Under the pieces are notes generated by a model, which was not told the origin of the DNA, did not search any database, and worked only from the letters and a program-made list of their open reading frames with translations. A stretch of 64,000 nucleotides of DNA from Sapria himalayana. Lineage: Eukaryota > Streptophyta > Magnoliopsida > Malpighiales > Rafflesiaceae. The position numbers and the translations under genes are program-made. Every line of letters begins with the position of its first letter. Position 1 is the stretch's first letter. The DNA is taken from positions 37,576 through 101,575 of the forward strand of contig JAREIK010002658.1 in assembly GCA_029783825.1 (NCBI GenBank). The letters run 5' to 3'. Of the stretch, positions 38,199-48,609 are shown one piece after another.

Positions 38199-38425
38199 TA
38201 AATATATGTTGTTTTATTTATATATAGTTATGTTTATGTATACTATTTTTATAGTGATAAATATTGTAAAATACACTTATATAAGAAATTTGAATTATAT
38301 CATACATGCATATTGATGCATAGTTATGTTTAAATACACATATATATAATACACTTATGTTTATGTTTGTTGTTTATGTATATTGTTTATATATAATTAT
38401 GTATACTGATGTAGTCAGCATACCT
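37664..38425. repeat. Tandem duplication, ~388-bp unit
   Basis: TAAATACATTTATATATAGT occurs at about 37693 and 38080. The long shared stretch TTTATGTATACTATTTTTAT through CATGCATATTGATGCATAG follows in both copies, and both end near GTCAGCATACCTA. The second copy differs mainly by an expanded TA run and a (GT)16 run at 38130-38197 where the first copy has a short TA run. Confidence 0.85.
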
Positions 38426-39109
38426 ACTGTGCACCATCAACATATACACAATGAGAACACATTATATTACAAATGCATAAAGTATGTATACAAATAAATT
38501 TATATAAGCAATCCAAGCTTACCATGGTAATTAATGAAGAAGAATTTCGGAATAAAAATAACAGAATCAATAAGAAATCTCTCTTATATTACTATTCGAT
38601 TAGGTTTTGATGTGTCGGTGTCGAGAGATAAAAGTGGACTATGGGGACTTAGCTGCTTCCCTTGTTAGAGTTGTCTCTCGCATCTCGACGACAAGTGATT
38701 ATATATATTACCAAAATATTTAAATTTTTAATTATAAAATATTAAATAAATAATATATATATATATAATATAAAAAGACTACTTTTTTTATTTATTATCA
38801 AAATTTTTTCAACAATGTTCATGTGCGTGTAGCAAGGTACACATGAAAAAGAAATACCTTATAATTTTTTATTATAAAATTAATTAAATAATAAATATAT
38901 AAACAATGTAAAAATATATATGTTTAGCCTTACAACAAAATCAAATAGCTGCAAAATTTACCAACTTTATATAATAAGACATACATTATAAGATGATTTG
39001 TCTTCTAGCCACTCTCCGAAGAGTTATAAAATACTCTTAATATTAAAAAATATATAAATATATACTTTTTATGGTTATAAATTTTTAAAAATTCATATTA
39101 ATTATTACG
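38426..39109. other. CACTA 5' region, possible untranslated leader
   Basis: A higher-complexity island (38490-38700) in otherwise AT-rich DNA. On the minus strand it ends in ACCATGGTAAGC, which resembles a start codon directly followed by a 5' splice site. Being upstream of the transposase genes it might be a transcribed leader exon, but nothing proves it. Confidence 0.35.
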
Positions 39110-39790
39110 AAGATAATATGAAATAATTTTAAAGGAATAAAATTTCATATTATTTGATATCATTAATAACTTTTAAAATTCAAAAAATTATTTAAAGTGA
39201 GAAGATAATTAAAAAAAGGTATATTTATTATTATAATAAATACTGAATGTTAAAAGCTAATTGTAAAAATATTACTCAAATGTTTAATTCTTAAAAAATT
39301 TAGTTGGGGCAAACATCTATGTATTTATTCAAATTTTGTATTAATTATTTTTTTAAAAGTTTCATATAATCATAATTTTTTTTTACTTATAATAATATTA
39401 ATATTTACTAGTTTATTCGTCAATTCAGATATTTTTGAAAATATTTTCTATTTAATCATACATTGACTTATTCTATATTTTTAATTAGTGGAAATTTTAA
39501 TGTATGTTAATTTAATTTTTAAAATATCATAAAAAATTATTATACTTATAGAATTACTTATTTAATGGTACTTTAATACAAATTTTTAAGTTACTTAAAA
39601 ATTATAAAAAAAATTTTGTATAATTTTTAAAAAAATTTATACATCATAAAAATAGTTATTTTAGTCATTATTAATATAATTTTTTTTGTATTTTTATATT
39701 TTTTATATTATTTATTTATAAAATTCTTTTTTTATAATTTTACATGGAGGATATATCTTTCAAGGATCACTCATCTATAGACCATTAACA
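39110..39790. repeat. Dispersed CACTA 5'-region repeat, copy 2
   Basis: AT-rich block aligning with 9165-10085 and 44790-45670. Shared words include GAAATAATTTTAAAG, CATATTATTTGATAT and CTTATAAATTTTAG-like stretches. In copies 1 and 2 it lies next to the CTAGCTAA subterminal repeats, so it is part of the family's 5' end. Confidence 0.75.
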
Positions 39791-39860
39791 TACATTAAAT
39801 AGATAAAATTACTTAAAATATTAAAACTAATAATAAATTTAAAAAATTAAATAATTATAT

Positions 39861-40250
39861 ATTAGCTAGAGAAATTCCATCACTAAATCCGTCACTATAT
39901 TTTAGATGTAATTAGCTATGAAAATTCCATCGCTAAATTCGTCGCTGTATTCTGGATGTAATTAGCTAGGAAAATTCCATCGCTAAAATCCATCACTATA
40001 ATCATGATGTAATTAGCTAGAAAAATTCCATCGCTAAATTCGTCGCTATATTCCAGATTTTATTAGCTAGGGAAATTCAGTCACTAAATCCATCGCTATA
40101 TTCCAGATTTTATTAGCTAAGAAATGCGTCATTAAATCCATCGTTAAATCCATTGCTATATTCCAGATTTTACTAGCTAGGAAAATTCCATCGCTATATT
40201 TCGGGTTTTATTAGCTAGAGGAATTCTGTCCCTAACTCTATCGCTATTGA
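39861..40250 (-). repeat. CACTA 5' subterminal tandem repeats, ~50-bp unit, first run
   Basis: ATTAGCTAG-type starts at 39861, 39911, 39961, 40012, 40062, 40112, 40172 and 40210. The unit reads roughly ATTAGCTAGGAAAATTCCAT then CGCTAAATTCGTCGCTATAT then TCCAGATTTT. These are candidate binding sites for the TNPA-like protein. Confidence 0.9.
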
Positions 40251-40762
40251 TGTATATGTAATTTGTTTTTACTTAATAATCTGTTTGTATAACCAAATAT
40301 CTTTTCTATTTTAATATTTTCATGTATGTGCAGGAAATGAAATATTAAAAGCCCGGGGATTCAGCAGTAGCACAATAACGGAGGTCCCGCTTCGGTTAAA
40401 TGAACCGGATGTTTATTTTTCATATAAAATGATTTGTATTTATTTTTTGGGCGGCTATTATTGACCCGGTTGAACTGTTCATCTTTCCTCTTCTCTCTCT
40501 CTGTGTGATTTCGTGACTGCTGCGTGCTACATACTATAAGACATTCTATTTTGGTTTTAATCTGTAACGCATAAGCATTTTCTGGTGGAGGTAGCTAGTC
40601 ATACTGAGCGACTAGCGAACCACGTTATTTCCTATATTGATTTCTCGTTTTTGATTCTGTCGTGGATGCTGTTGGATTGGGATATATATATATTGCTTGT
40701 TTTCTGTGTTTCTGTTGTTTTCTGTTTCTTAATCTCACTACCCGTGGAAGCACAATTACCCA
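40251..40762. other. Unrelated 512-bp segment splitting the subterminal repeats
   Basis: Higher GC content than its surroundings, with AAAAGCCCGGGGATTC, a CCGGTT/AACCGG pair and a CTCTCTCTCT run. The ~50-bp subterminal units stop before it and resume after it, so it looks like an insertion or an exon. A 94-codon plus-strand frame (40585-40869) runs out into the repeats and matches nothing recognised. Confidence 0.5.
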
Positions 40763-40870
40763 ATAGCTATACTCAAGGTTTTATTAGCTATGGAAATTTC
40801 ATCACTAAATTCGTATGTATATTCCAGGTTTTATTAGCTAGGAAATTACTTTCACTAAATCAGTACTAAA
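40763..40870 (-). repeat. CACTA 5' subterminal tandem repeats, second run
   Basis: Two further copies of the ~50-bp unit (ATTAGCTATGGAAATTTCAT and ATTAGCTAGGAAATTAC starts) before the terminal 125 bp of the element. Confidence 0.85.
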
Positions 40871-40995
40871 ATCTCCGCTTTTCTTGAGCGGAATTTCAGA
40901 AAATATTATGTCGCTAATCCGTTGCAAATTTTTATTTCATTGAAAAATCATATATTCCTTGCTAATCCCTAGCTAATCCCTTAGCTAAATGAACA

Positions 40996-41008
40996 TTTTC
41001 TTGTAGTG
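40996..41008 (-). repeat. CACTA terminal inverted repeat (5' end of element)
   Basis: TTTTCTTGTAGTG on the + strand, exact complement of 23657-23669, followed by AAA. The preceding 30 bases contain the CTTAGCTAAAT subterminal motif. Confidence 0.9.
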
Positions 41009-41011
41009 AAA

Positions 41012-41732
41012 TATATATATGTAACACTTTTATAAATATTATATAGTATGCATATCACATTTATATAAACATTATAAATATTATATATTTATATACAAAT
41101 TTATATGTTATATAAATATTTAAAATATGTATACATATTTTATATGTTATCTAAATGTTATATAAAAGATTATATAAATGGATAATTGTATGTAAATGTT
41201 GTATAAATATTTATAAACATTTATACATATGTATAAATATTTATATTTACCATTATATGTTTATATAAACATATCAATGTTTATATATAATGTTATACAT
41301 TTATATTTATTAAAGTATAGACATTTATTTTGTATTGTCATACGATTATATAAACGTATAAAAGTTTATATATAATGTTATTTTTTTATAATATTTTTAG
41401 AGAATAAAAATATAACCGATATATTTCAACCACATTAATTTGATATCTCATTCTTCTATGAGAAATCAAATTTAATTAAGTATTTCTAGTCATATTACTA
41501 TCGATGTATCACAATAAAATATAATCCATTAAAAAATAAAAATATAATTATCTCAAAAAAAAACAACATTAAAACAAAATCATTATATAATATATATCAG
41601 TCATAAAAATTTTAAATTTATAATTAATTTGATTCATAAATTCACGATATGACTAAAAAAATAATCTATATTAGGCTTCAATTTTATGCAAATGCTTTAA
41701 AATCAAAATATAATTGAAACTAATAATGGCAA
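41012..41732. other. AT-rich flank, nothing recognised
   Basis: Mostly TATAAATATTTATA-type low-complexity DNA. No gene, RNA or transposon end seen. Confidence 0.5.
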
Positions 41733-41805
41733 GGTAGTTTGGTTGGTAGGGTATTGAATTCACAACTACTTGAAGATTGCGAGTTTGATCCTAATTCCTA
41801 ATTAG
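41733..41805 (+). mobile_element. tRNA-like, possible SINE head (degenerate)
   Basis: GGTAGTTTGGTTGGTAGGG resembles an RNA polymerase III A box, and GCGAGTTTGATCCTA about 35 bp further on resembles a B box (GGTTCGANTCC). The spacing fits a tRNA-derived SINE head. It cannot be folded as a sound tRNA, and no SINE body or tail was identified. Confidence 0.45.
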
Positions 41806-41886
41806 CTATCAATATCATCATTTGTTTGGCCAAGAATTAATTCCTCTTGTGGTTCAGGTAGATTTCCCTAGGTTAGATACCACCCA

Positions 41887-41955
41887 ATTATATATACACA
41901 CACACTCACACACATCTACGCGCACACACACACACACATATATATATATTCATAC

Positions 41956-42029
<74 letters not shown>

Positions 42030-42063
42030 ATATATATACACATATATATGTCTATATACACAC

Positions 42064-42097
<34 letters not shown>

Positions 42098-42120
42098 TTC
42101 TACGCACACACACACACACC

Positions 42121-42151
<31 letters not shown>

Positions 42152-42249
42152 CTTTATACCTACATATGTATATCTATGTACGTACATATATACATATCTA
42201 TATACATACGTAAATATATATCTATATATCTTTATATCTATATACATAC

Positions 42250-42283
<34 letters not shown>

Positions 42284-42305
42284 CTATATACATACATATA
42301 ATCTA
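41887..42305. repeat. Complex (CA)/(TA)/(GT)/CATA microsatellite block
   Basis: A succession of CACACA, (TA)n, (GT)13, (TA)n, (CACA), (TA)n and CATACATA runs. The numerous overlapping open frames on both strands (Cys-Val, Ile-Tyr, Thr-His alternations) are artefacts. Confidence 0.95.
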
Positions 42306-42592
42306 TGTTAATGACAATTCAATTAATGCAATCAATGTTGATAACTATAATAAAAAATGACATTTAATTAATCATTTGAGCTTGGTTTGTGTAAACATGT
42401 ATGTGTACTCAATGCACAAGTTTCTTGGCTAAAATAATGTTAGAGAAAGGTATATAAATATATCTCTCAACAAATCTTACCATTGATATATCAAAGAGGT
42501 CATATCTAATTGTCTTGAACCCGAGACTTATTGCTTTTTAGCGAATAAATGTATCATTGCATCTAAAATATGATATATTTTAATTTTAATTT

Positions 42593-42778
42593 AGGCAAAG
42601 TAGTCAGTATCGATGGACTATCATTAAAAATGGCATTGAATTCATCAGTTGAGCTTGAATATAAAGTAGAGTACAATAGTGTGTTCATTTTGAGGGGAGA
42701 TGTGAAGGAAAGGTACCTGAAGAATGTTCTATAGCTCTTTGAAAACATAGTTAAGAACTCCATGAGACTTACCATGTA
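42593..42778 (+). other. Coding-like fragment, unidentified
   Basis: The plus strand reads GKVVSIDGLSLKMALNSSVE then LEYKVEYNSVFILRGDVKER and YLKNVL, one stop, then LFENIVKNSMRLTM. Residue variety and codon composition look like a former gene rather than random AT-rich DNA. No family was recognised. The overlapping minus-strand frame is taken as a shadow. Confidence 0.35.
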
Positions 42779-43045
42779 AATAAAATTTTGAAACATCTTT
42801 TCTTTAAAAAGTAGATTATATTTAAAAAAATAATACTAACTAAGAGAAAATTTTCGAGGCCACTTCCAGCTAGGTCATCTCCTCATCAAATGCATAAAAA
42901 GTTTCCAAAATTTTAGGTGCAGTGGCAAACAATATGAACCTTTAATAGAAAAAGTGGCAATAAACTTTGATTAGAAAAACAATTGGTGGGTCTTGTTTGT
43001 AACCTTTTGAGTGTTCCTTTGGTAAAGCAAGTTTCATGATCTTAG

Positions 43046-43191
43046 AATTGATCTGCTTTGATCTTGAGTGAAGAGCCTGCAAGACCTCTCAGTGATTCTA
43101 TGACTTTTAACTGACTCACAAGTGACTTTAAAAGACTAGTATCAAGCTTCTCTATCTTCCCATTACTCTTGATGAACAAAGAACACCTACA
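43046..43191 (-). other. Exon-like fragment, unidentified
   Basis: On the minus strand a pyrimidine-rich TTTTTTGTTAATTGTAG looks like a 3' splice site. It is followed by an open stretch CSLFIKSNGKIEKLDTSLLK, SLVSQLKVIESLRGLAGSSL, KIKADQF and a TAA stop. This could be the last exon of a host gene. I do not recognise the family. Another coding-like scrap, PKILETFYAFDEEMT, lies downstream on the same strand near 42880-42925. Confidence 0.4.
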
Positions 43192-43199
43192 ATTAACAA

Positions 43200-44690
43200 A
43201 AAATCAATGAACATATACATACATATATCTAGAGAGAAAGAAAGATAAAGAAAGATAGAGAAAGATTATATATGCACATGTAGAAGATATTACATCATTA
43301 TAGATAAAAAATCTAACAATGATGATTTAGGTGATAGTTGGAGCACAAAATAGTCTATGGGTGTATTTGCATTCATATTCTCCAATTAATGTACTTCCTC
43401 TTATTTCAATAACTTTTTGTATATTCACTTATACTTATAGCAAATTAGAATAATAAGCGTGTGGTGTAGATCTTGGAAAATGCAAAAAAAAAATGAAAAA
43501 AGATGATCAAATCAAATTTTGAATATTACGGTGCAAGTCTAAAACAACATGCATAGGATCGGAGGTCCAATTGAGATTAAAAAAAGAATAGCTAAATATG
43601 TAGGATTTAAATGATAAATTAGAAACAAAACTTAATGAAAAATATAGTAGTGATCAGCTGAGAAGAAAAAGAAAACACATATATGATACCATCAACACTA
43701 AAACCAATTATAAAATCCAAATCAAAGAAGATTAGAGTCTAAGAAATACTCATATTCTTCTAAAATAAACTTGAATGTCAAGCCAGATAAACTACATGAT
43801 ATTCATTCAGAAAAAAAGAAACTATGATTTGCTGGGAATCAAAAACTAGATTATTAGTTAAAGACAGATTGTACACCGACAACCTACATCGTAGTGACAT
43901 TCAAGTGAAACAGATACATCACATTAGAATCAGTTGATGAACTTGAGTTACTTTGTTTTGAAACTGCAAGATCTAGCACAGAATGGCATCTGTGGTTCAT
44001 ATTTTATCATTAATACCAAATAGATCAAATTTAAGTTTAGAAAAGTTAAATTTGATCTCTCATGGTGTTTTTTTTTTCTTAAGTTACAGAAGTAGAAAAT
44101 AATAAGCATACTTTTTTTTCTAAGTTATATAAGTAGGAAACAATAAGCATACATTTAGTATTTGAAATCCATAAAACCCAAAAAAACTAATAATTAAAAG
44201 AACAAAGTTACAATAACAATATGTTGTTTCTCTCATAGTGGAGAGTCAAAATCATATAAGTGATATGAAAATAGAAAAAAAAGAACATAAATTAGGGAAA
44301 ATGAAACAAAATTAAAACTGATTAATCAATATCAACCAAACTCTGCCAGTGGAAATCAAATTGAGAGAAAGATAGAAATGTAATTAGTATTCTAAAGGAG
44401 ATTAGCATTGTTAATCTTACTTGTTAACAAGGAGAAGTAGAATTATGAGTTGCACGTGCTCTTGTAGTCCCGTTTAACTTCTCCTCTCTTCCTCTTCACA
44501 AAGATAGATAAAAAGGTTTAAGTGCTTGAATGCCTTAGCATTTTTATATTTCATGGAAACTATAAATAAAGAAATGAATGTAGATATAAAAAAAAGAGAC
44601 AAATATATAAAAGTAAACTAAAATTATAAAAATTAAAAAATATAAATAAAAAAAGAAATAGATTTTTATTTAACCATAAATGATTTTATT
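43200..44690. other. Unassigned DNA
   Basis: About 1.5 kb with no supported gene. Weakly coding-looking frames around 43850-44060 did not match any family convincingly. A short GGAGAAGT...ACTTCTCC inverted pair lies near 44430-44485. Confidence 0.45.
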
Positions 44691-45670
44691 TCATAAATAA
44701 AAAAAATAATATATTATAATAAAGTATTGGATATATATATATATATATATTATTGTTATAAATTTTTATGATTTAAATTTATTTTTTATGAATATAATAA
44801 GAAATAATTATATAGGCATTAAATTTCATATTATTTGATATAAAAGTATAATTTATAAAATTCTAAAAATTACTTAAAGTGAGAAGTTTAATAAAATAAG
44901 TTATATTTATTATTTTAATAAAAATGAAATATTAAAGTTAATAGAAAAGATCTTATTCAATTGCTTAATTCTTATAAATTTTAGTATGGACAAAATATAT
45001 AATTTAAATTCAAATCAACTTAAGGTCAGTTTGGTAGTGCTTTTCAAATGTATTTATAGAGATAAAAATTAAGTGTTTTTAGGACAAGGACAAAAAAATT
45101 TCTTTAGTAATATTTTAAATAACTCTTTTAAAATCCTTAAAAAATAATTGAAGCGTTCTTTTAATAACCACACTGACATATTTATTTTTTAAATCATCAA
45201 GATTTTTTGATGTAATTAAAACATCTATCTATGTATTTATCTTTAAATATCAATTTATTATTTTTAAATTTTATGATATATTTGAATTTTTTTTATAATT
45301 CAAAAATTTTAAATCTTCTAGTAAATATTTTTTAAAAAAATATAAATATTTACTAGTTTATTCATTAATTCAGATATTTTTATAATTTTATTTATTTAAT
45401 AATACAATTTAATATTTTAGCTTTATATTAGTAGTAATTTTTATGTATGTTTATTTATTAATAAAAATATCTTAAAAATGATTATAATTATATAATTAAT
45501 TATTTAATGTTTTTTAAATACAAATATTTAAATATCATAATTAGATTCTTTGAAAAAATATTTTGTATAATTTTTTAAAATTTTATAATCATAAAAATAG
45601 TTTTTAGCCTATATTAATATAAATTATTTATTTATAATGTCATATTTTTATAATTATATGAGAAGAATGT
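44691..45670. repeat. Dispersed CACTA 5'-region repeat, copy 3
   Basis: Aligns with 9165-10085 and 39110-39790 (CATATTATTTGATAT, AAATTACTTAAAGTGAGAAG, CTTATAAATTTTAGTA, ending near GAGAAGAATGTGACTATC). Here it stands alone without subterminal repeats or a CACTA tip, so it is a truncated copy. Confidence 0.75.
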
Positions 45671-45729
45671 GACTATCAAGTTAAACACCTTTATTCACAT
45701 TTACATTCCACTCCTCCATTTTGTAGTAT

Positions 45730-46120
45730 TTGTACATAAACACACATAAATATCTATTTTGATATATAACTATCTGTATATATTTTATCTAATTATCTAA
45801 TTTGATATAGTTAGGTATATACACCGAAAAAAATATATTGATAGAATAAATAAACACATACATATATACATATATCTATGTATGTATATATATATCACTA
45901 TAAATATGTTTAAAATAAAATAAATTGATAGATATAGGAAGGGAATAGCACAACCAATCTATTTGACAAATATATAATTTTTGATTAAATATATGTCTAT
46001 CTATACATCGCTAATATATATATATAGACACATAGATTAATTTATCAATTTATAGATTTCTCATTCTTACCCTCCTTGCGTGTCTATTTGTCTATCATTA
46101 TATGTCTTTATCAATTCCAC
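45730..46120. repeat. Degraded GATA/CTAT stretch with a copied TNPA exon edge
   Basis: Mixed GATA-like and CTAT-like words with weak periodicity. At 46066-46088 TTCTTACCCTCCTTGCGTG followed by TCTAT is identical to the start of the TNPA-like exon at 50368-50390. CTAT-like repeats follow directly and then the gypsy fragment begins. Confidence 0.7.
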
Positions 46121-46505
46121 ATGCCAAGATATATTAGACCATTCAAAATACTCAAGAAAGTGGGTTTAGTTGCTTATCAATTGGCATTACCGCCACATTT
46201 AACTGGTGTCCACGAGATATATTACGTCTATATGCTTAGGAAATATATTTCAGGTCCAACTAATGTAATGGATTGGGGCGAACTCTTTATTGATACAGAT
46301 AGAACGTTTAAAAAAAATACAAGTGCGTATCATTGATAGTCGAGACCAAGTTTTGCAACGTAAGATGGTGAGACTAGTAAAAGTGATCTGACAGTATCAA
46401 GGAATAGAAGAAGCAACATGGGAACGTGAAGACATGATGCATGTCGCTTATTTTTATTTATTTGAAAAAGAAGGTATGTGTTTTAGTAATTTAATAATTA
46501 TTTAA
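46121..46505 (+). pseudogene. Ty3-gypsy chromovirus integrase C-terminus and chromodomain
   Basis: The plus strand reads MPRYIRPFKILKKVGLVAYQ, LALPPHLTGVHEIYYVYMLR, KYISGPTNVM. This is the GPY/F module of Ty3-gypsy integrases, with the Gly of the GPF motif changed to Arg. After a frameshift near 46310 the chromodomain follows: VRIIDSRDQVLQRKMVRLVK, VI, a TGA where Trp is expected, then QYQGIEEATWERED. It ends at a TAA at 46503-46505. Upstream protease, RT and RNase H parts are missing. Position, purine tract and LTR-like sequence downstream fit the 3' end of a chromovirus retrotransposon. Confidence 0.85.
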
Positions 46506-46566
46506 CTTCAGAATATGTTTATAATTATAAAGTTGTATCTGTGAGAATTTCGGGATGAAATTCATT

Positions 46567-46579
46567 AAGGAGGAGAAAA
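46567..46579 (+). other. Polypurine tract of the gypsy element
   Basis: AAGGAGGAGAAAA, preceded by GAATTTCGGGATGAAATTC as typical before the 3' LTR of chromodomain gypsy elements. The TG of TGTGAAATAG right after it is the expected LTR start. Confidence 0.75.
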
Positions 46580-47476
46580 TGTGAAATAGTTATTTTGTTA
46601 TAAAAAAAATTAACTAAAAATTTTAGAACCCTACTGATAAAATGAATTTTGTTATTGAATTCGTCTTAAAAAATATAGTTACATACCAAATTTGTCAAAT
46701 TTTGAGGAAGTTTAAATTTTGTTATTTTTTTAATTTATTTAAATAATTATTAGAATAAATAAATAAATATAAAAAATGAAATGGAAATACTACGCCACGA
46801 TGTCATCATGTGGCCATGCATGCGAGGTCCATGTGTTTGAAAAAAAATAAAAAAAATAAAAAAAATAAAAAAAAAAATAAAAAAAATAAAAAAAATAAAA
46901 AAAAATTAAAAAATTTAAAAAATTTAAAAAATTAAAAAATAAAAAAATTTAAAAAATTTAAAAAATAATAAAAAATTTTAAAAATAAAAAAAATAATTAA
47001 AATAATAAAAATAATAAAAATAATAAAAATAATAAAATAATAAAAATAATAAAAATAATAAAAATAATAAAAATAATAAAAATAATAAAATAATAAAATT
47101 TAAAAATTTAAAAAATAAAAACATTAAAAACATTTAAAAACATTAAAAAATTAAAAAATTAAAAAAATTAAAAAATTAAAAAATTAAAAAAATTAAAAAA
47201 ATTAAAAAATTAAAAAAATTAAAAAAATTAAAAAATTAAAAAAATTAAAATAAAAATTAAAACAAATTAAATAAAAAATTAAATAAAATTAAATAAAATT
47301 AAATAAAATAAAAAAATAAAAAAATAAAAATAAAAAAAATAAAAAAAATAAAATCAATAAATAAATAAATAAATAAAAACAATAAAAACAATAAAAAAAT
47401 AAAAAATAAAAAAATAAAAAAAATAAAAAAATAAAAAAAATAAAAAAAATAAAAAAAATAAAAAAAATAAAAAAAA

Positions 47477-47508
<32 letters not shown>

Positions 47509-48600
47509 AAATAAAAAAAATAAAAAAAATAAAAAAAATAAAAAAAATAAAAAAAATAAAAAAAATAAAAAAAAATAAAAAAAATAAAAAAAATAAAATA
47601 ATAAAATAATAAAAAAAATAAAAAAATAAAAAAATAAAAAATTATTATAAACAAATAAAATAATAAAATAATAAAAAATAATAAAAAATAAAAAAATAAA
47701 AAAATAAAAAAAATAAAAAAATAAAAAAAATAAAAAAAAATAAAAAAAATTATTATAAAAAAAATTAAAAAAATGACGTGAATCCAGAAAATGGTTGATG
47801 CCGGACAGAGAATGGAAAAAATAAAATTCTAGAGAGAGAGAGTGTGTGTATCATTGTGTTGAGAAAATATATATATATATATATAAACTTGAATTTCTTT
47901 TAATCGTAATAGATTATTCTAGAGTCAGAATAGGATAGTGCAAGAACAAAAGTTGCTCTACGTGATGAGATCTTTAGTATGACATCAAATTTATAAAGTT
48001 TCCGTGAAATTTTCAGAAAGTTTGTGGTTTTCTCTTATGAGAATTTCTTTCTATTTAAAGGCCATAAATGATCATATTTTATATTTCAATTCGAATTGTT
48101 AGAAATGTCATTGGAAATGGTTAATTGATAAAAAGTTTATGGGTTTCGTTTAGTAAAATTTAGTGCAGGGTAATTGGGTTTGGATTGTTATAGCTGTGTC
48201 TTAAACCTCGTTTAATCGTAAATGACATACTTGCATTTCATATGCACGGGAACATTTATATACATAGGTGGGTGCATGATATATATATACATATAAAGGT
48301 GTATAAAATATATTTGGAGAACGAATTAGGATAACATCCAGATTGAGTTGCGTAGTATTTTTTCTTGAGCATGACTATTATAAATTTGTGAACTCGAATT
48401 GGGACACCCTCCAGACTGAGTTACACGGTTGTTTTTGAAAAGTATCCAAGGAATAAAAATATTGTTGGAGAAATGTCCAATATATTTTTCGAATGAGGTC
48501 CATATTTCTCAGAGTAAATCCAAGAAATTCATATTTTATTCGAAGAAATGTCCAATATATTTTTCGGAGGAGTTTCATATTTTTCGAAATAATTCCAAAA
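46580..48600 (+). mobile_element. Presumed 3' LTR of the gypsy element
   Basis: Begins with TG after the polypurine tract. It contains a long A-rich tract, then sequence of ordinary complexity (47774-48300). Two small tandem duplications follow: CGAATTAGGATAACATCC / CGAATTGGGACACCCTCC about 48331/48396 and GAAATGTCCAATATATTTTTCG at about 48470 and 48544. The 5' LTR is not in the window, so the right end cannot be fixed; 48600 is where CACTA-like repeats begin. Confidence 0.55.
46840..47773. repeat. G-free A-rich low-complexity tract
   Basis: About 934 bp composed of A with scattered T, a few C and no G on the + strand. Sub-blocks favour AAAAAATTT, AATAATAAA, AAAAAATTA and AAAAAAAT in turn. 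The Phe-rich minus-strand frame at 47289-47654 is an artefact. Confidence 0.95.
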
Positions 48601-48609
48601 AAATAAATA

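Larger units (their letters stand above)
23657..41008 (-). mobile_element. Complete (non-autonomous by decay) CACTA / En-Spm element
   Basis: A 17,352-bp element bounded by perfect 13-bp terminal inverted repeats CACTACAAGAAAA (23657-23669 and complement at 40996-41008). Both ends are flanked by AAA (23654-23656 and 41009-41011), fitting the 3-bp target duplication of CACTA elements, though AAA is common in AT-rich DNA. The TNP2-like and TNPA-like genes both run on the minus strand, so the 5' end is at 41008. Subterminal repeats built on CTAGCTAAAT occur at both ends. The element is swollen by secondary material: an ARF retropseudogene, a gypsy RNase H fragment, AT satellites and a 388-bp duplication. 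Confidence 0.85.

Noticed and set aside
41733..41805. A functional tRNA gene
   Set aside because: Only box-like words are present. The acceptor, D and anticodon stems do not pair properly.
41822..42311. Overlapping frames on both strands rich in Ile-Tyr, Cys-Val and Thr-His
   Set aside because: They are translations of CA/TA/GT microsatellites.
43850..44060. Possible copia-type GAG-pre-integrase remnant (TEWHLW-like text)
   Set aside because: Only a few residues fit, the reading frame breaks at once, and the expected zinc-finger motif is not visible.
47289..47654. 121-codon Phe-rich minus-strand frame
   Set aside because: It comes from the A-rich, G-free tract.
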